DNA from: Blautia glucerasea
GTDB taxonomy: Bacteria > Bacillota > Clostridia > Lachnospirales > Lachnospiraceae
Direction: 5' to 3'
DNA length: 64,000 bases
NCBI RefSeq assembly: GCF_020537505.1
Contig: NZ_JAJBMO010000004.1
Location: forward strand, 124,001-188,000
Shown here: positions 27,697 through 36,005 of the stretch, piece by piece
Numbering within the stretch: the first letter of the stretch is position 1
Layout of the letters: the number at the start of each line of letters is the position of its first letter
Program-made: the position numbers and the translations under genes
The notes under the pieces: model-generated
What the model was told of the DNA's origin: nothing
Seen by the model: the letters and a program-made list of their open reading frames with translations, nothing else
Databases searched by the model: none

Positions 27697-27725
27697 ATTA
27701 TAGCAAAATGCGTCAAAAATGAAAA
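27697..27725 (-). promoter_or_regulatory. Promoter of the Asp23-nusB-...-recN block
   Basis: TATAAT (27697-27702) with a weak TTTTCA (27720-27725) 17 bp upstream on the minus strand. It starts next to the prfC stop codon. Confidence 0.5.
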
Positions 27726-27728
27726 GAG

Positions 27729-29318
27729 TTATTTACTGAATTCTGTTAATATTAAATCCGGATTTCTGTCCTCGGTCATGCCGACGCTCCATGCATTGAC
27801 AAACAGAAGCAGCGGATTACCCTTCAGGTCTGTAACCTTCTTCATATCAGAGGTTCCAACAATCTTGTCCACCGCTACCTCATCTTTGTTTGCGATCCAT
27901 CTGATATGCTCATATGGCAGATTTTCCAGACGAATTTCTACATTATACTCATTCTCCAGACGATATTTCAGAACATCAAACTGAAGCACGCCAACAACGC
28001 CCACGATGATCTCTTCCATATTTCCATAAAGCTCCTGAAAAATCTGGATAGCACCTTCCTGTGCGATCTGGTTGATTCCTTTTACGAACTGCTTTCTCTT
28101 CATGGTATCCAAAAGTCTTACCCTTGCAAAATGCTCCGGTGCGAATGTAGGAATTCCTTCAAATGCAAATTTGTTGCCAGGTGTACAGATGGTATCTCCA
28201 ATGGAGAAAATACCCGGGTCAAAAACACCGATAATATCACCTGCATAAGCCTCGTCTACAACGTGACGGGACTCTGCCATCATCTGCTGCGGCTGAAGAA
28301 GTCTCATCTTCTTGTCCCCCTGCACATGGTAAACTTCCTGGGAAGCGTCGAATTTGCCGGAACAGATACGCATAAATGCGATTCTGTCACGGTGAGCCTT
28401 GTTCATATTTGCCTGGATTTTGAAGACAAAAGCTGAGAAATCGTCGCTCATTGGATCTACAAGACCTGTATCTGCCATTCTTGGAAGCGGTGATGTGGTC
28501 ATTTTCAGAAAATGCTCCAGGAATGTCTCCACACCAAAGTTGGTAAGGGCAGATCCGAAAAATACAGGGGTCAGCTCTCCCTTACTTACCAGCTCCTGGT
28601 CAAACTCTGCGCTTGCACCGTCCAGAAGCTCGATTTCTTCCAGAAGCTGCTCCTTCTGCTCCGGATCCATAACCTCAAGTGCGTGAGGATCGTCCAGATC
28701 GATCTCCTCGAAATTTCCCTCCTTGGTACCCTTCTGGGTATCTGTAAAGGTAAGGATCTTATTTGTGTTGCGGTCGTAAACGCCACGGAATTTTTTACCG
28801 GAACCGATTGGCCAGTTGATGGGGCAGGTTGCGATTCCAAGCTCTTTCTCAATCTCATCAAGAAGGTCAAAGGTATCGTTGGCATCGCGGTCCATTTTAT
28901 TGATAAAGGTAAAAATAGGAATGTGTCTCATTACGCAGACCTTAAACAGCTTTCTGGTCTGCGCCTCAACACCCTTGGAACCGTCAATTACCATGACCGC
29001 AGAGTCTGCTGCCATCAGGGTACGGTAGGTGTCCTCAGAGAAGTCCTGATGTCCAGGAGTATCCAGAATGTTGATGCAATATCCATCATAATGGAACTGT
29101 AATACGGAAGAAGTAACGGAAATACCTCTCTCCTTCTCAATTTCCATCCAGTCTGATACTGCATGGCGGGCCGTTGCCTTTCCTTTTACGCTACCGGCCA
29201 GATTAATGGCTCCGCCATACAGCAGGAATTTCTCAGTCAGAGTGGTCTTACCTGCATCCGGATGGGAAATGATGGCAAAGGTTCTTCTTTTTTCTATTTC
29301 TTTCGTATACTTCGACAC
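27729..29318 (-). CDS. prfC: Peptide chain release factor 3
   Basis: RF3 is the GTPase that recycles RF1/RF2 from the ribosome after termination. The 529-residue protein shows P-loop SHPDAGKTTLTEK, switch motif DTPGHQDFSEDTYRT, and NKMDRD, followed by the EF-G-like domains II and III. The start is GTG at 29318 with AGGAGG. Promoter, leader and an upstream direct repeat are given separately. Confidence 0.96.
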   Translation of the reverse strand: MSKYTKEIEKRRTFAIISHPDAGKTTLTEKFLLYGGAINLAGSVKGKATARHAVSDWMEIEKERGISVTSSVLQFHYDGYCINILDTPGHQDFSEDTYRTLMAADSAVMVIDGSKGVEAQTRKLFKVCVMRHIPIFTFINKMDRDANDTFDLLDEIEKELGIATCPINWPIGSGKKFRGVYDRNTNKILTFTDTQKGTKEGNFEEIDLDDPHALEVMDPEQKEQLLEEIELLDGASAEFDQELVSKGELTPVFFGSALTNFGVETFLEHFLKMTTSPLPRMADTGLVDPMSDDFSAFVFKIQANMNKAHRDRIAFMRICSGKFDASQEVYHVQGDKKMRLLQPQQMMAESRHVVDEAYAGDIIGVFDPGIFSIGDTICTPGNKFAFEGIPTFAPEHFARVRLLDTMKRKQFVKGINQIAQEGAIQIFQELYGNMEEIIVGVVGVLQFDVLKYRLENEYNVEIRLENLPYEHIRWIANKDEVAVDKIVGTSDMKKVTDLKGNPLLLFVNAWSVGMTEDRNPDLILTEFSK

Positions 29319-29351
29319 GTTTAGCCTCCTATTTGAATTCTATATCCCTAA

Positions 29352-29446
29352 ACAGGCAGATTTCCAGACTACTGTTCCCTGGTAACCTTTCCAGCTCCCA
29401 TTGCCATAACGTTCCACCAACACTGCTTCTGGGATAATCTGCCTGT
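29352..29446 (-). promoter_or_regulatory. Structured leader of prfC
   Basis: ACAGGCAGATT and AATCTGCCTGT close a 95-nt element by an 11-bp perfect stem. It lies entirely between the predicted transcript start (about 29465) and the ribosome binding site. It also includes a block (29370-29385) resembling the end of the dispersed repeat. I do not recognise a known riboswitch. Confidence 0.5.
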
Positions 29447-29471
29447 ATTCTTACAATTTTGCAGCATTCCT

Positions 29472-29501
29472 ATTCTAGTATATGGACTGCTGCACTGTCA
29501 A
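29472..29501 (-). promoter_or_regulatory. Promoter of prfC
   Basis: TTGACA (29496-29501) and TAGAAT (29472-29477) on the minus strand, 18 bp apart. Confidence 0.75.
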
Positions 29502-29508
29502 GGGGATT

Positions 29509-29530
29509 TGTGACTAATCTGTGACTAATC
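29509..29530. repeat. Tandem 11-bp direct repeat upstream of the prfC promoter
   Basis: TGTGACTAATC occurs twice in tandem, eight bases upstream of the -35 element. The spacing of 11 bp is about one helical turn, which suits an activator or repressor site. Confidence 0.45.
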
Positions 29531-29541
29531 GTTCCCGAAAG

Positions 29542-29552
29542 CTACTGTTCAC
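29542..29552. repeat. Dispersed repeat end (one base off core)
   Basis: CTACTGTTCAC, between the spoIIIAH stop and the prfC promoter. Confidence 0.45.
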
Positions 29553-29593
29553 AACACAGCAGCCTGAAAATACACCTTTGGCTATACCGGCCG

Positions 29594-30286
29594 TTACGGA
29601 TTCGCTGTGGTATCATCATCAATATCCACAGAGGTCTCCAGAGATTCATCCTTGTTCACCAGTTCCTCTTCACTCGCATTTAAAGGTGTAATCACAATAT
29701 TCTCCGGTGCAATTCCTGTTTTTCTCTTCACGATATCCTCAATCTGGGCGCGTTTTGCATCTGTCAGATCTGCTTCCGGAACTACCACATCTGCGGTCTC
29801 CCCGGTAAGGTTTACGATCACATTTGTAAAGCCCTTTGCCTCCAGAAGAAGCTCTGCAGCAGACTCTTTTTCTGTCAGGTCTGCCATGGAAACCAGAGTG
29901 CTCACAGCCTCCTGCTTCTGGTCATCCCCCAGATCCTGGTTATTGATGATTGCCTGAAGGTCCGCTTTATTCTGGGAACGGATCTGCTCCCTGGAAAGTT
30001 TGGCCTGGGCCGCAAAATCAGAGACCGCAGTAAGTACAGCTTCCCCCGGTGTGCTGGTGGTCTGGTCCTGCACATCTGTAAGGCTGCTATCTGCCCCGTT
30101 CTCATCCAGAAGGGCTGTTTCATCGGTAAGATCGTAATTTACATCCTCCAGGATACTGCTGTCTGCGCTGGCCTCCTTATTCTTCAGTCCCAGATCTACA
30201 TCTGCGAAATTCAGGTATCCTGCAACTGCGATCAAAACCGCCAGTGAAGTAATGATTACCTGGTTCTTTTTCAGAATCTTTTTCAC
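29594..30286 (-). CDS. spoIIIAH: Stage III sporulation protein AH
   Basis: SpoIIIAH is the mother-cell protein that pairs with forespore SpoIIQ to form the feeding channel. The 230-residue protein has an N-terminal helix (KKNQVIITSLAVLIAVAGYL), an acidic linker and a C-terminal ring-building (EscJ-like) domain, ending with a Thr/Asp-rich tail. The GTG at 30286 has AGGAGAGG in front and gives the usual N-terminus KKILKKNQ; an ATG at 30301 lacks a site. It is the last gene of the spoIIIA operon. Confidence 0.93.
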   Translation of the reverse strand: MKKILKKNQVIITSLAVLIAVAGYLNFADVDLGLKNKEASADSSILEDVNYDLTDETALLDENGADSSLTDVQDQTTSTPGEAVLTAVSDFAAQAKLSREQIRSQNKADLQAIINNQDLGDDQKQEAVSTLVSMADLTEKESAAELLLEAKGFTNVIVNLTGETADVVVPEADLTDAKRAQIEDIVKRKTGIAPENIVITPLNASEEELVNKDESLETSVDIDDDTTANP

Positions 30287-30297
30287 TTTACCTCTCC

Positions 30298-30765
30298 TCA
30301 TTTCATTTTCATTACTTTAATTTTATGGGCTTCTACCTGAAATAATGCCATAACTGCCTCTACAATATTTCTGGAAACCACAGAATTATCTGCTCCTTCT
30401 GCTGCGATCAGCACTCCGGTAACTGCCTGGTTTCCAGAGCTGTAGAAGCTGCTGCTGTCTTTTTGTTCCCCGGTCATAAGGACCACCCGGACCTTTCCCA
30501 CACCTTCTACCTGGGACAAAAGCTCCTCCAGTTTTTCTTCCAGCAGGGAGCGCTGTGCAGTCTGCTCTTCATAAGAAGCATCTGTGAAAAACGGTCTGCT
30601 TTTTTCTTCTGTGGAAGAACTGTCTGTTTTATTGGATACCGGAAGTGCGATCACCGTGAGCAGCACCCCCAGAAGCAGAAGGATCACCCACTGCCTGCTG
30701 CCCATTTTCCCAAGTAAGGACTTCACAGTTTTCTTCCCGGATTCCCCAGTTTGCTGCAAGTTCAT
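30298..30765 (-). CDS. spoIIIAG: Stage III sporulation protein AG
   Basis: SpoIIIAG forms a large ring in the SpoIIIA-SpoIIQ channel. The 155-residue protein has a membrane helix at about residues 25-43 (WVILLLLGVLLTVIALPV) and a ring-building domain with GKVRVVLMTGEQ. GGGGGATCAAGG precedes the ATG at 30765. The first 137 bases, which encode the membrane helix, also encode the end of spoIIIAF in another frame. Confidence 0.88.
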   Translation of the reverse strand: MNLQQTGESGKKTVKSLLGKMGSRQWVILLLLGVLLTVIALPVSNKTDSSSTEEKSRPFFTDASYEEQTAQRSLLEEKLEELLSQVEGVGKVRVVLMTGEQKDSSSFYSSGNQAVTGVLIAAEGADNSVVSRNIVEAVMALFQVEAHKIKVMKMK

Positions 30766-31195
30766 CCTTGATCCCCCTCTCTGTCTTTGTATCCGGCACT
30801 TCCTTTGTCCATAGAGTGGCCTTTAACAGCTCCCCTTCTATATGTACTTCACACTTCATCACATCTATTCCTTTCTTTTGCAAAGTTTCCAGAATATTTC
30901 GGTCCAGCTGCTCTTCTACTCCTTTTTCCAGAAGGCATTTCTGGAGATTTTCCATATCCAGGGTAAGGCGCTGTTTTTCTTCCTGCTGATAAAGACTGGA
31001 AAAGCTTTCCGGCAATGCCTTTGCTTTCTCCAGTACGGAAAGCACCGGAGTGATCAGCATAACAATCAGAAGCAGGCCCATAAAAAAACGCACATAGCGC
31101 TGATATTTTTCTGTTGGAACCAGATGCATGGTCATGGTAAGTAAAATGTAAAATATGGCAAGACATTTGATCCAGCTGTAAATAGCTTCTTTCAT
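30629..31195 (-). CDS. spoIIIAF: Stage III sporulation protein AF
   Basis: The 188-residue protein begins with two membrane helices (AIFYILLTMTMHLV and FFMGLLLIVMLITPVL) and continues with a soluble domain containing CEVHIEGELLKATLW. It is part of the SpoIIIA complex. The last about 45 residues overlap spoIIIAG by 137 bp out of frame. Up to residue about 165 (IREENCEVLTWENG) they look like normal AF sequence; the final Gly/Ala-rich stretch is atypical. Confidence 0.85.
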   Translation of the reverse strand: MKEAIYSWIKCLAIFYILLTMTMHLVPTEKYQRYVRFFMGLLLIVMLITPVLSVLEKAKALPESFSSLYQQEEKQRLTLDMENLQKCLLEKGVEEQLDRNILETLQKKGIDVMKCEVHIEGELLKATLWTKEVPDTKTERGIKDELAANWGIREENCEVLTWENGQQAVGDPSASGGAAHGDRTSGIQ

Positions 31196-31284
31196 ATTCT
31201 ATCACATCCCATGTCCCCTTTTTGCCCATACCTTTGTTATAAATTGTGACGCCCATCTTGCAGAAAGCCTTTTTCAAGCATGCC

Positions 31285-32553
31285 CTAACCTCCCACCGAC
31301 GCCATAAGCACCACGAAGATGAGCACACACAGGATTTCTGCAGTCAGCATGATCTGAAGAAGCATGGCACAGCCTTCTCCCATTGTGCTAAGGCAGCCCA
31401 CAATTCTTTTATCTGATACCGGCTGGACTGCCGCACTTAAGAATCGGTAGCTTAAAGAAAGGAGCCCGTAGTGGATCACAGGTCCGGCCCCCACAAGAAA
31501 CAGCACGATCACAGCCACTGCTCCAAGACAGTTTTTCACCAGAAGCGCACCTGCCAGGATCAGCTCTGTTACTGCATTTACAGCATTTCCCACCGCTGGG
31601 ATTGCCCCGGCCGTTCTGCCTATGGCTGTCCGCCTGATGGAATCCATTGCAGGTGCCACCAGACCACGCACTACCTGAAGCCCCAGAACTGCCCCAAGTA
31701 TGGTTTTCAGGCTCCAGCTGATCAAGGTTTCCAGAAGCTCTGCCATCTTACTTAGCATATCCTCTTTGGAAAGGTGGTTTACCAGGCAAAGCAGGACGTA
31801 CAAATTTGCTCCCGGCAGAATCAGGGTAAGAAGGATCCATTCCACCAGCCATACCAGGAGAAGAACCCCCTGATAAAATACGGAAGCCGTAACTGCCCCT
31901 GAAGCTGCAGAAACTGCCACAAAATAGGCTGGTGCCAGTCCTTTCATAAACTGTGTCATCCAGTCCAGCTGTTTTCCAAGGGAAATTCCAAGCTGCTGGT
32001 AGCTGTTCATAAAAATGGTAAACAATAGCAGATATATCATATAAAAGCTAACGTCCCCAATCTGATCATTTTCAAAGACTGCTGCAAAATTAGAGAACAC
32101 TGCTGCCGCAAGTACCAGCAGAAGGATCCTGAAAAAATTGATCCGCTCCTTTTCCAGACGGTCAAAAAAGAGGCTGCGCAGAAACTGCTGCACCGCCTCT
32201 TTTGAAAATACTGTTTTGCCATTTATCATGTTTTTTAACGCTGTTCCTATAGAGAAGCTGTCTTCCCCAAGCATTTCATCCATCAAAATCTGAACCTGCT
32301 GGAAGGACATATCGGAAACCAATTGATCGGTAATGCTGGCAGAAGTTATCACTTCGGCTCCATTCTCATCAGATTCCACAGACTCCGCTGTATTTTTTTC
32401 TTCTGTCCCTGCAGATATTTCACCAGATACAATTTCTGCTGCCTGACTTTGCGCCTTAATATTTATTTTCTGATTTTCCATCAAAAGTCCGGTCATAAAT
32501 ATTAGCAGCATGGCCGTCACATGGAATTTTTGTTTTCTTCCACAAACGCTCAT
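31285..32553 (-). CDS. spoIIIAE: Stage III sporulation protein AE
   Basis: SpoIIIAE is the large multi-spanning membrane protein of the SpoIIIA channel. The 422-residue protein starts with a signal-like helix (HVTAMLLIFMTGLLM), has a Ser/Glu-rich stretch, then about seven membrane helices, including the family block RRTAIGRTAGAIPAVGNAVN. The ATG at 32553 overlaps the spoIIIAD stop (ATGA) and has AGGAG eight bases before it. An upstream in-frame start would intrude into spoIIIAD. Confidence 0.93.
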   Translation of the reverse strand: MSVCGRKQKFHVTAMLLIFMTGLLMENQKINIKAQSQAAEIVSGEISAGTEEKNTAESVESDENGAEVITSASITDQLVSDMSFQQVQILMDEMLGEDSFSIGTALKNMINGKTVFSKEAVQQFLRSLFFDRLEKERINFFRILLLVLAAAVFSNFAAVFENDQIGDVSFYMIYLLLFTIFMNSYQQLGISLGKQLDWMTQFMKGLAPAYFVAVSAASGAVTASVFYQGVLLLVWLVEWILLTLILPGANLYVLLCLVNHLSKEDMLSKMAELLETLISWSLKTILGAVLGLQVVRGLVAPAMDSIRRTAIGRTAGAIPAVGNAVNAVTELILAGALLVKNCLGAVAVIVLFLVGAGPVIHYGLLSLSYRFLSAAVQPVSDKRIVGCLSTMGEGCAMLLQIMLTAEILCVLIFVVLMASVGG

Positions 32554-32936
32554 ACCATAAACTCCTGAATGGTTTTCAGAAGCGCCATCAGCACCGGCAT
32601 GCTCAGCACCATCACAGACAGCTTGCAAAACAGCTCAATCTGAGCCGCTGTGGTGCTGCAGCCTGCGTCCTTACAGATTCCGGAGGCAAACTGTCCGATG
32701 TAAGTGATTCCGATCATTTTTACCAAAGTGGAAATGTATTCTGTATCTACCGGAAGTGTTTCCTGAATTTTCCCCAGGGATTCAAAGAGATAACGGATTT
32801 TCCCAACAGCAAGTCCCATGATCACAAGACCGATCCCTACTGTAATAAAACAGGCGTATTCCGGTTTGGTCCCTTTCATAAGGAATCCAAGCATAACACC
32901 GCATACGCCTAACAACGAAATCTTTATAATGTCCAT
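32550..32936 (-). CDS. spoIIIAD: Stage III sporulation protein AD
   Basis: A 128-residue membrane protein with four hydrophobic segments, typical of SpoIIIAD (MDIIKISLLGVCGVML at the start). The ATG at 32936 has GGAGGTGG. It overlaps spoIIIAE by four bases. The 103 bases before it hold no gene. Confidence 0.92.
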   Translation of the reverse strand: MDIIKISLLGVCGVMLGFLMKGTKPEYACFITVGIGLVIMGLAVGKIRYLFESLGKIQETLPVDTEYISTLVKMIGITYIGQFASGICKDAGCSTTAAQIELFCKLSVMVLSMPVLMALLKTIQEFMV

Positions 32937-33039
32937 TTTCCACCTCCATAAAAACCTGCGGCCGGCAGCCTCCCGCTGCACTTAGACTCACGTAAAGCCA
33001 TAAATTTGCGCCACATTTTCAAAATGTTGGTGAACCAGA

Positions 33040-33234
33040 TCACAATTCAAATAATTTCTTAATACTGTCAAATAACTCATAAATATATGGCACGATCCAG
33101 AAAAGCACCACCAGCAGCCCTGCCAGGCTGACCAGAAATGCCTGTTCCTCCCGGCCGCTGTGCTTCAGCACCTGGGAAAGTACGGAGACCAGAATCCCTA
33201 CAGCCGCAATTTTGAAAATAATACTGACTTCCAA
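33040..33234 (-). CDS. spoIIIAC: Stage III sporulation protein AC
   Basis: A 64-residue protein with two membrane helices (IIFKIAAVGILVSVLSQVL and FLVSLAGLLVVLFWIV). It is the small membrane subunit of the SpoIIIA complex. The start is TTG at 33234, with GGAGG five bases before it. Confidence 0.92.
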   Translation of the reverse strand: MEVSIIFKIAAVGILVSVLSQVLKHSGREEQAFLVSLAGLLVVLFWIVPYIYELFDSIKKLFEL

Positions 33235-33250
33235 GGAGGCCTCCTTTCTC

Positions 33251-33766
33251 CTACCATAACAGGATCGCCAGCAGAATTCCCCCCAGGATTCCCATGCTCC
33301 GATAGGTTTTCTGCTGCTTTGGCAGAGCGTTTTTCAGAGTCTTTATACGGTGGCTCAGTTCTTCTTCCAGAAGCGTCAGCTGTGCCACCTGCATTTCCCG
33401 GTCCAGATATCCCAGTTTTTCTCCCAGGGAAAGAAAGCATTCCCTCTCTTCCGCAGAAATCTTCTGCAACGGAAGATCCTTTAATGCACATTCCCGGAAA
33501 ATACTGCCAAAGGGAATTCCAGGACGTTTCTGCAGCCGCTTAGCTGTTTTCTCCATAAACAGCCTGTACCCGCCTGGCATTTTTGCCGCCACATCAAAGA
33601 ATGCATCTTCCAATGCCGCCCCGGTACAGCGGATTTCTCCTTTCAGTAACAGAAGAAGCTGAACCAGTGTTTCCAGGATTTTCAGCCTGGTGTCAAGTTC
33701 CATACTTTTGCAAAATCCAAGACCGGTTCCGGAAAAAAGGATCAGAATGATTCCTGCTGTTTTCAA
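33251..33766 (-). CDS. spoIIIAB: Stage III sporulation protein AB
   Basis: The 171-residue protein has an N-terminal membrane helix, a helical cytoplasmic body (related to the GspF fold) and a C-terminal membrane helix (MGILGGILLAILLW). It works with the ATPase SpoIIIAA. The chosen start is TTG at 33766, five bases after GGGAGG and overlapping the spoIIIAA stop as TTGA. A TTG one codon earlier is too close to that site. Confidence 0.92.
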   Translation of the reverse strand: MKTAGIILILFSGTGLGFCKSMELDTRLKILETLVQLLLLLKGEIRCTGAALEDAFFDVAAKMPGGYRLFMEKTAKRLQKRPGIPFGSIFRECALKDLPLQKISAEERECFLSLGEKLGYLDREMQVAQLTLLEEELSHRIKTLKNALPKQQKTYRSMGILGGILLAILLW

Positions 33767-34686
33767 CAAGGCCTCCCGTTTCTGTCATAAATTCCCATTA
33801 TGGTTCCAGCATGATCCCCTTTGTCAAGGAAAATGTAACGCTCAAACACTCTTCTTCTCACCAGCTTTTCAAAATAGGGCTGGTGGATCACATCTTCGAT
33901 GGAATCTCCATGCGCAGTTGCGATCACCTTGCAGCCACTGTGGATCACAGACTCCACCGCTTTGAAATCTTCTTTTCGTCCCAGCTCATCCACAGCCACA
34001 ACGGCCGGGGACATGGAACGGATCAGCATCTCCATTCCCTCTGCTTTCGGACAGCCATCCAGCACATCAGTGCGCATGCCAAGGTCATTCTGGGGAACCC
34101 CCTGGTAGGAACCGGCAAGCTCGCTTCGCTCGTCCACAACGCCTACTGTCATCCCGGGAATCTTTTTCTTATCTTCCCCGTTACTCAACTGGCGGATGAT
34201 ATCCCGAAGCAGGGTGGTCTTCCCTCCTCTTGGCGGGGAAACGATCAAGGTATGGGCTACCCAGTTCTTTTTGCGGATATAAGGCATTACCGTATCTGCA
34301 CAGCCTACCACCTCATGAGCCAGCCGCACATTGATGCAGGAAATGTATTTCATTCCCCGGATCTCATTTCCATCTAAAATTACCTTCCCGGTAACCCCCA
34401 CACGGTGTCCTCCCTGAACAGTGAGAAACCCCTGGCGCATTTCATCTTCATAAGAATAAAGGGAATAGCCGCTTACATATTCCATTGTTTCTTTCAGATC
34501 CTCCCTGGTCACCACATATTTGCCATCGTGATCCGTAAGAAACCCCTCACCGCCGTCATAGGTGTAGAACAATGGCCGTCCCACTCTCAGACGTATCTCG
34601 TATATTTTATCATAATCAAGATTTGCATTCATCAACAGTCTGCGGATATTGCCTGCAAACAGGTTCTGAATCTGCTCTGCTTCTAT
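33763..34686 (-). CDS. spoIIIAA: Stage III sporulation protein AA (ATPase), probable ATA start
   Basis: SpoIIIAA is the secretion-type ATPase of the SpoIIIA channel. Walker A is SPPRGGKTTLLRD, and Walker B and the following box are VVAVDELGRKED. The frame has no ATG near its expected start. From the ATA at 34686 it gives 307 residues, the length of B. subtilis SpoIIIAA, with N-terminal IEAEQIQNLFAGNIRRLL, which fits the family. GAGAGGTG lies seven bases before that ATA, and a stop codon (TGA) lies three codons upstream of it. The first ATG in frame (34632) would cut about 18 family residues and has no ribosome binding site. Confidence 0.88.
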   Translation of the reverse strand: MEAEQIQNLFAGNIRRLLMNANLDYDKIYEIRLRVGRPLFYTYDGGEGFLTDHDGKYVVTREDLKETMEYVSGYSLYSYEDEMRQGFLTVQGGHRVGVTGKVILDGNEIRGMKYISCINVRLAHEVVGCADTVMPYIRKKNWVAHTLIVSPPRGGKTTLLRDIIRQLSNGEDKKKIPGMTVGVVDERSELAGSYQGVPQNDLGMRTDVLDGCPKAEGMEMLIRSMSPAVVAVDELGRKEDFKAVESVIHSGCKVIATAHGDSIEDVIHQPYFEKLVRRRVFERYIFLDKGDHAGTIMGIYDRNGRPC

Positions 34687-34790
34687 GTTGTATCACCTCT
34701 CAATTTTAATATATGTGGACAATCCCGGATTCATTCTTAGAAACGCACTGGATTTCTCTCTGGTTTCAGTCTGGAGTGTGTAAAAATTCT

Positions 34791-35930
34791 TTAGTACTGA
34801 TTCTGTGTGCTCTGCTGATACTTTTCCATTCTCGGCAGGCTTAATTTCAGAACCCTGTCCACAATATTTACGGACGCTGAACTATATGCATAGGCAGCGG
34901 ATTCAAACAGCACATACAAGTCATCCCCGTCCACAAAGATCTGCTCAATCCGCTCCGGGAAGCGGTAACTGATGGCAGAATTTTCATCTACATAAAGACG
35001 TTTATCGGATTTTTCATAAAATACCACACGGGAAGGCAAAATTCCAAAGGAATGGGACAGCAAAAGTTTGTCATTATAAAAAGTCATTCCCTGGGCCTGC
35101 TCGGAAATAGTGGAATAATCAAGGGGCACTGCCATCTCAAAGTTCATTCCCAGTCCCTCGTCCATAGTATTGACCAGGTTTCCCTGCTTATCTACTGCAT
35201 ATCTTGCGATGGCGCTGTCTGTATATTTTGTAAAACAGCCAACGTACAGGCAGCCTTTGTAAAAAGTCATAAAGGAATCACGGACAATTCCGTAAAGGCT
35301 GGCTACCTGATTGGTGCTTATGGGACGCTTACTCTCATCATAGTCGTAATTTTCGATGGATTCCATGGTCAGGCTTACCGCCTGGGCAAGCTCCTGTGTA
35401 TTGGAGGAATACCACAGAATCTGATGTTCACTGTCATAGGCCAGGCCTCCCACATGGGGCTGACCGGGCAAAACAATTTCTTTTATAAAACGATGTGATT
35501 CTTTGTTGATCATATAAATTACAGAGTTATGCTTTTTCGCATGGCAATAGGCACTTACAAAAACATAATTCTCTGTTACTGCCAGTCCCTGCGGCGTCAT
35601 AGTGGTGCACATGGCCGGCATATCGCCCTCGCTGGTAAGGAGGGTTCGTGTTGCTTTCAGTCCGGGAATAATATAGGTTCCGTATTCCCGCTCTTTTTTC
35701 CGGTCTTCAAAGGCAAATGCCATCAGCTCTTCTTTCTGGGAGAGCATCTGGATCTGTCCCCGAAGGGTGTAATAGGCCGCTTCCTGATTGGTGGTTTTGC
35801 GCTTGGCCGGTGGCTCATTTCTTCCTCTGTATATAAAGGCATACGCCAGATAAGATCCCGCAATGACCAGGATCATAATCAGGATCCTGAGCCAGAAAAT
35901 GCGATTTCTCCATTTCATCTTTGTTGTCAT
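34791..35930 (-). CDS. Membrane-anchored protein of unknown function
   Basis: The 379-residue protein has an N-terminal membrane helix (about residues 14-33) and a soluble outer domain. The pattern of short strands with GLAVTENYVFVSAYC, GGLAYDSEHQILWYSS and FYKGCLYVGCF suggests a beta-propeller. I do not recognise a named family with certainty, so no function is given. It ends 104 bases before the spoIIIAA start, in the same direction, but nothing ties it to sporulation. Confidence 0.65.
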   Translation of the reverse strand: MTTKMKWRNRIFWLRILIMILVIAGSYLAYAFIYRGRNEPPAKRKTTNQEAAYYTLRGQIQMLSQKEELMAFAFEDRKKEREYGTYIIPGLKATRTLLTSEGDMPAMCTTMTPQGLAVTENYVFVSAYCHAKKHNSVIYMINKESHRFIKEIVLPGQPHVGGLAYDSEHQILWYSSNTQELAQAVSLTMESIENYDYDESKRPISTNQVASLYGIVRDSFMTFYKGCLYVGCFTKYTDSAIARYAVDKQGNLVNTMDEGLGMNFEMAVPLDYSTISEQAQGMTFYNDKLLLSHSFGILPSRVVFYEKSDKRLYVDENSAISYRFPERIEQIFVDGDDLYVLFESAAYAYSSASVNIVDRVLKLSLPRMEKYQQSTQNQY

Positions 35931-36005
35931 TTATTTGCACTGCTTCCGCAATTTTAATTACTGTTTTCGCACAACAGACATTATTATACTTTATATTATT
36001 AATGT

